Source: Dermacentor variabilis (Eukaryota > Arthropoda > Arachnida > Ixodida > Ixodidae). From it: a DNA stretch of 64,000 bases. The position numbers were made by a program, and so were the translations under genes. The stretch is from contig NC_134573.1 of assembly GCF_050947875.1 (NCBI RefSeq), forward strand, positions 50,084,115 to 50,148,114, in the 5' to 3' direction. The notes beneath the pieces are model-generated. The model was not told the origin of the DNA. It saw only the letters and a program-made list of their open reading frames with translations, and ran no database searches. This document shows, in pieces, positions 63,065 to 64,000 of the stretch (its first letter is position 1; each line of letters opens with the position of its first letter).

Positions 63065-64000
63065 ACACCTCACAGCTCTCGCCGCCTTCTATCGGTGAAC
63101 AGATGACGCACGCTACTGTAGCGCCATCTCGTAGCCATCGTCGCCGCAGAGCGGCCCTTTGCGTCTATCAATTTCGCAGTACCCTCCTCCTCCAGCTCAT
63201 GCCTTTACTGTAGCCTCCTCCTCGTGCTTTGTTCGCTTTTCATCCGCCGCTGCACTCCGTGTTTGCTCTTTCATCCTTCCTCTCGTCCGCTCCGTTACGC
63301 CGACGCCGCCTACTCTCAACGCAGGAACGGGCGTGTAAGACCTTCTAAATGCACGCAGTGGACACTTATATGGCCGCTGTTACGGCTGGCCTGGTAGGTG
63401 GACAACTTATGTTGCACCGCCAAAGCCATTGCGAAAGCCCGCTCGCTTCAAATTTGCCGTGCCGCCCGCAACCGTTGAAAAACACCTAGGAGGCTGCAAC
63501 GGCCAAAATAGGCCTCCTTCCACACGGCTACGCAACGCCCTGGTGTCTGCGGAGCCTTGCCAGCGCTGTCCCCTTTCAGCAAGCGGGACGTTTGAGCTTC
63601 GTGAGAGCATTCGCACCTTCTCCACCGGAAGGAAGGCACCGGCAGCGTGCGTGTATCCGCGCCAGTGCTTTTCCCCTCTGCAGAGGCAGTGGCGGTTAGA
63701 GAATCCGTTGAGCTGGCTTCCATGTACCGAGCGACTACCGCAAGGATGGAGAACGTTTTCTCTCTCCTTCTCCTGAGCAAGGGTGTTCCAGACTCCATAA
63801 AGGACGCCCCGCCAACCGACTCCACCCATAGAATAAAGACCAACTTTAGAGAAGGGAAACTGTGCCTTCCCCAATAGTTAGAAAATAAGAATCGGAAGCG
63901 CATGGAACTGATGCATGTGGACGCCAGATGGCACTGCTCAAACAGGAAGCGTGAATGAAGTTTTTTTTTTCTAGAGCAAAATCCAATATGCCCATTTTTG
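63065..64000. other. GC-richer stretch with overlapping open frames
   Basis: Between 63407 and 63903 one plus-strand and two minus-strand frames of 115-155 codons are open at once. None has a recognised domain. Such overlap suits a GC-rich repeat more than a gene, although the minus-strand frame 63448-63903 vaguely recalls hypothetical proteins common in tick transcript sets. Confidence 0.4.

Overview
The window looks like a repeat-rich piece of an arthropod nuclear genome, most likely from an ixodid (hard) tick. The reasons are a tRNA-derived SINE of a type I recognise from ixodid ticks, I-type LINEs carrying RNase H, RTE LINEs, Ty3/Gypsy elements, an IS630/Tc1/mariner relative, eukaryotic TATA, polyadenylation and splice signals, and very low gene density. 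Family assignments come from reading motifs and from memory; no database was searched. I see no rRNA, no functional tRNA gene, no CRISPR array and no bacterial operon.

Layout. 1-3.4 kb is AT-rich and gene-free, with an old direct duplication. 3.4-9.2 kb holds two copies of a dispersed repeat (A and B) flanking a 184-bp-period satellite and an RTE fragment; copy A carries a tRNA-like insertion that copy B lacks. 9.7-10.7 kb is a second RTE fragment abutting a (TA)n tract. 12.1-23.1 kb is the best-resolved structure: an old I-type LINE split by a young Ty3/Gypsy-type element (15495-22505, apparently identical 804-bp LTRs, 4-bp target duplication). That element has one 1507-codon gag-pol frame in the order gag-PR-INT-RT-RNase H, the copia-like order of the Gmr1 group. 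24.4-25.7 kb is a Tc1-type transposon with ~250-bp inverted ends and a decayed transposase. 26.2 kb has a SINE with a 14-bp target duplication. 28.5-34.9 kb is a ~2-kb unit present twice, the second copy interrupted by ~1.15 kb.

The only good host-gene candidate is an exon at 35977-36392 resembling the N-terminus of decapping exoribonuclease DXO/RAI1, ending at a consensus splice donor. At 39.4-40.1 kb two short basic 'MGRPR' ORFs diverge head to head; a related module fused to an endonuclease-like domain lies at 53.9-54.4 kb. 43.8-49.1 kb is a decayed Ty3/Gypsy element on the minus strand with 148-bp LTRs, inserted in a (TA)n tract beside two more LTR-like segments also set in (TA)n. 55.4-61.0 kb has a transposase pseudogene with an almost full-length minus-strand I-type LINE inserted next to it. 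62.1-63.1 kb is a non-autonomous DNA transposon with 28-bp terminal inverted repeats.

There is no operon or pathway here. The genes relate as layers of transposition: old LINE and DNA-transposon remnants, then younger insertions into them. The young Gmr1-type element is the only mobile element with a fully open coding frame.
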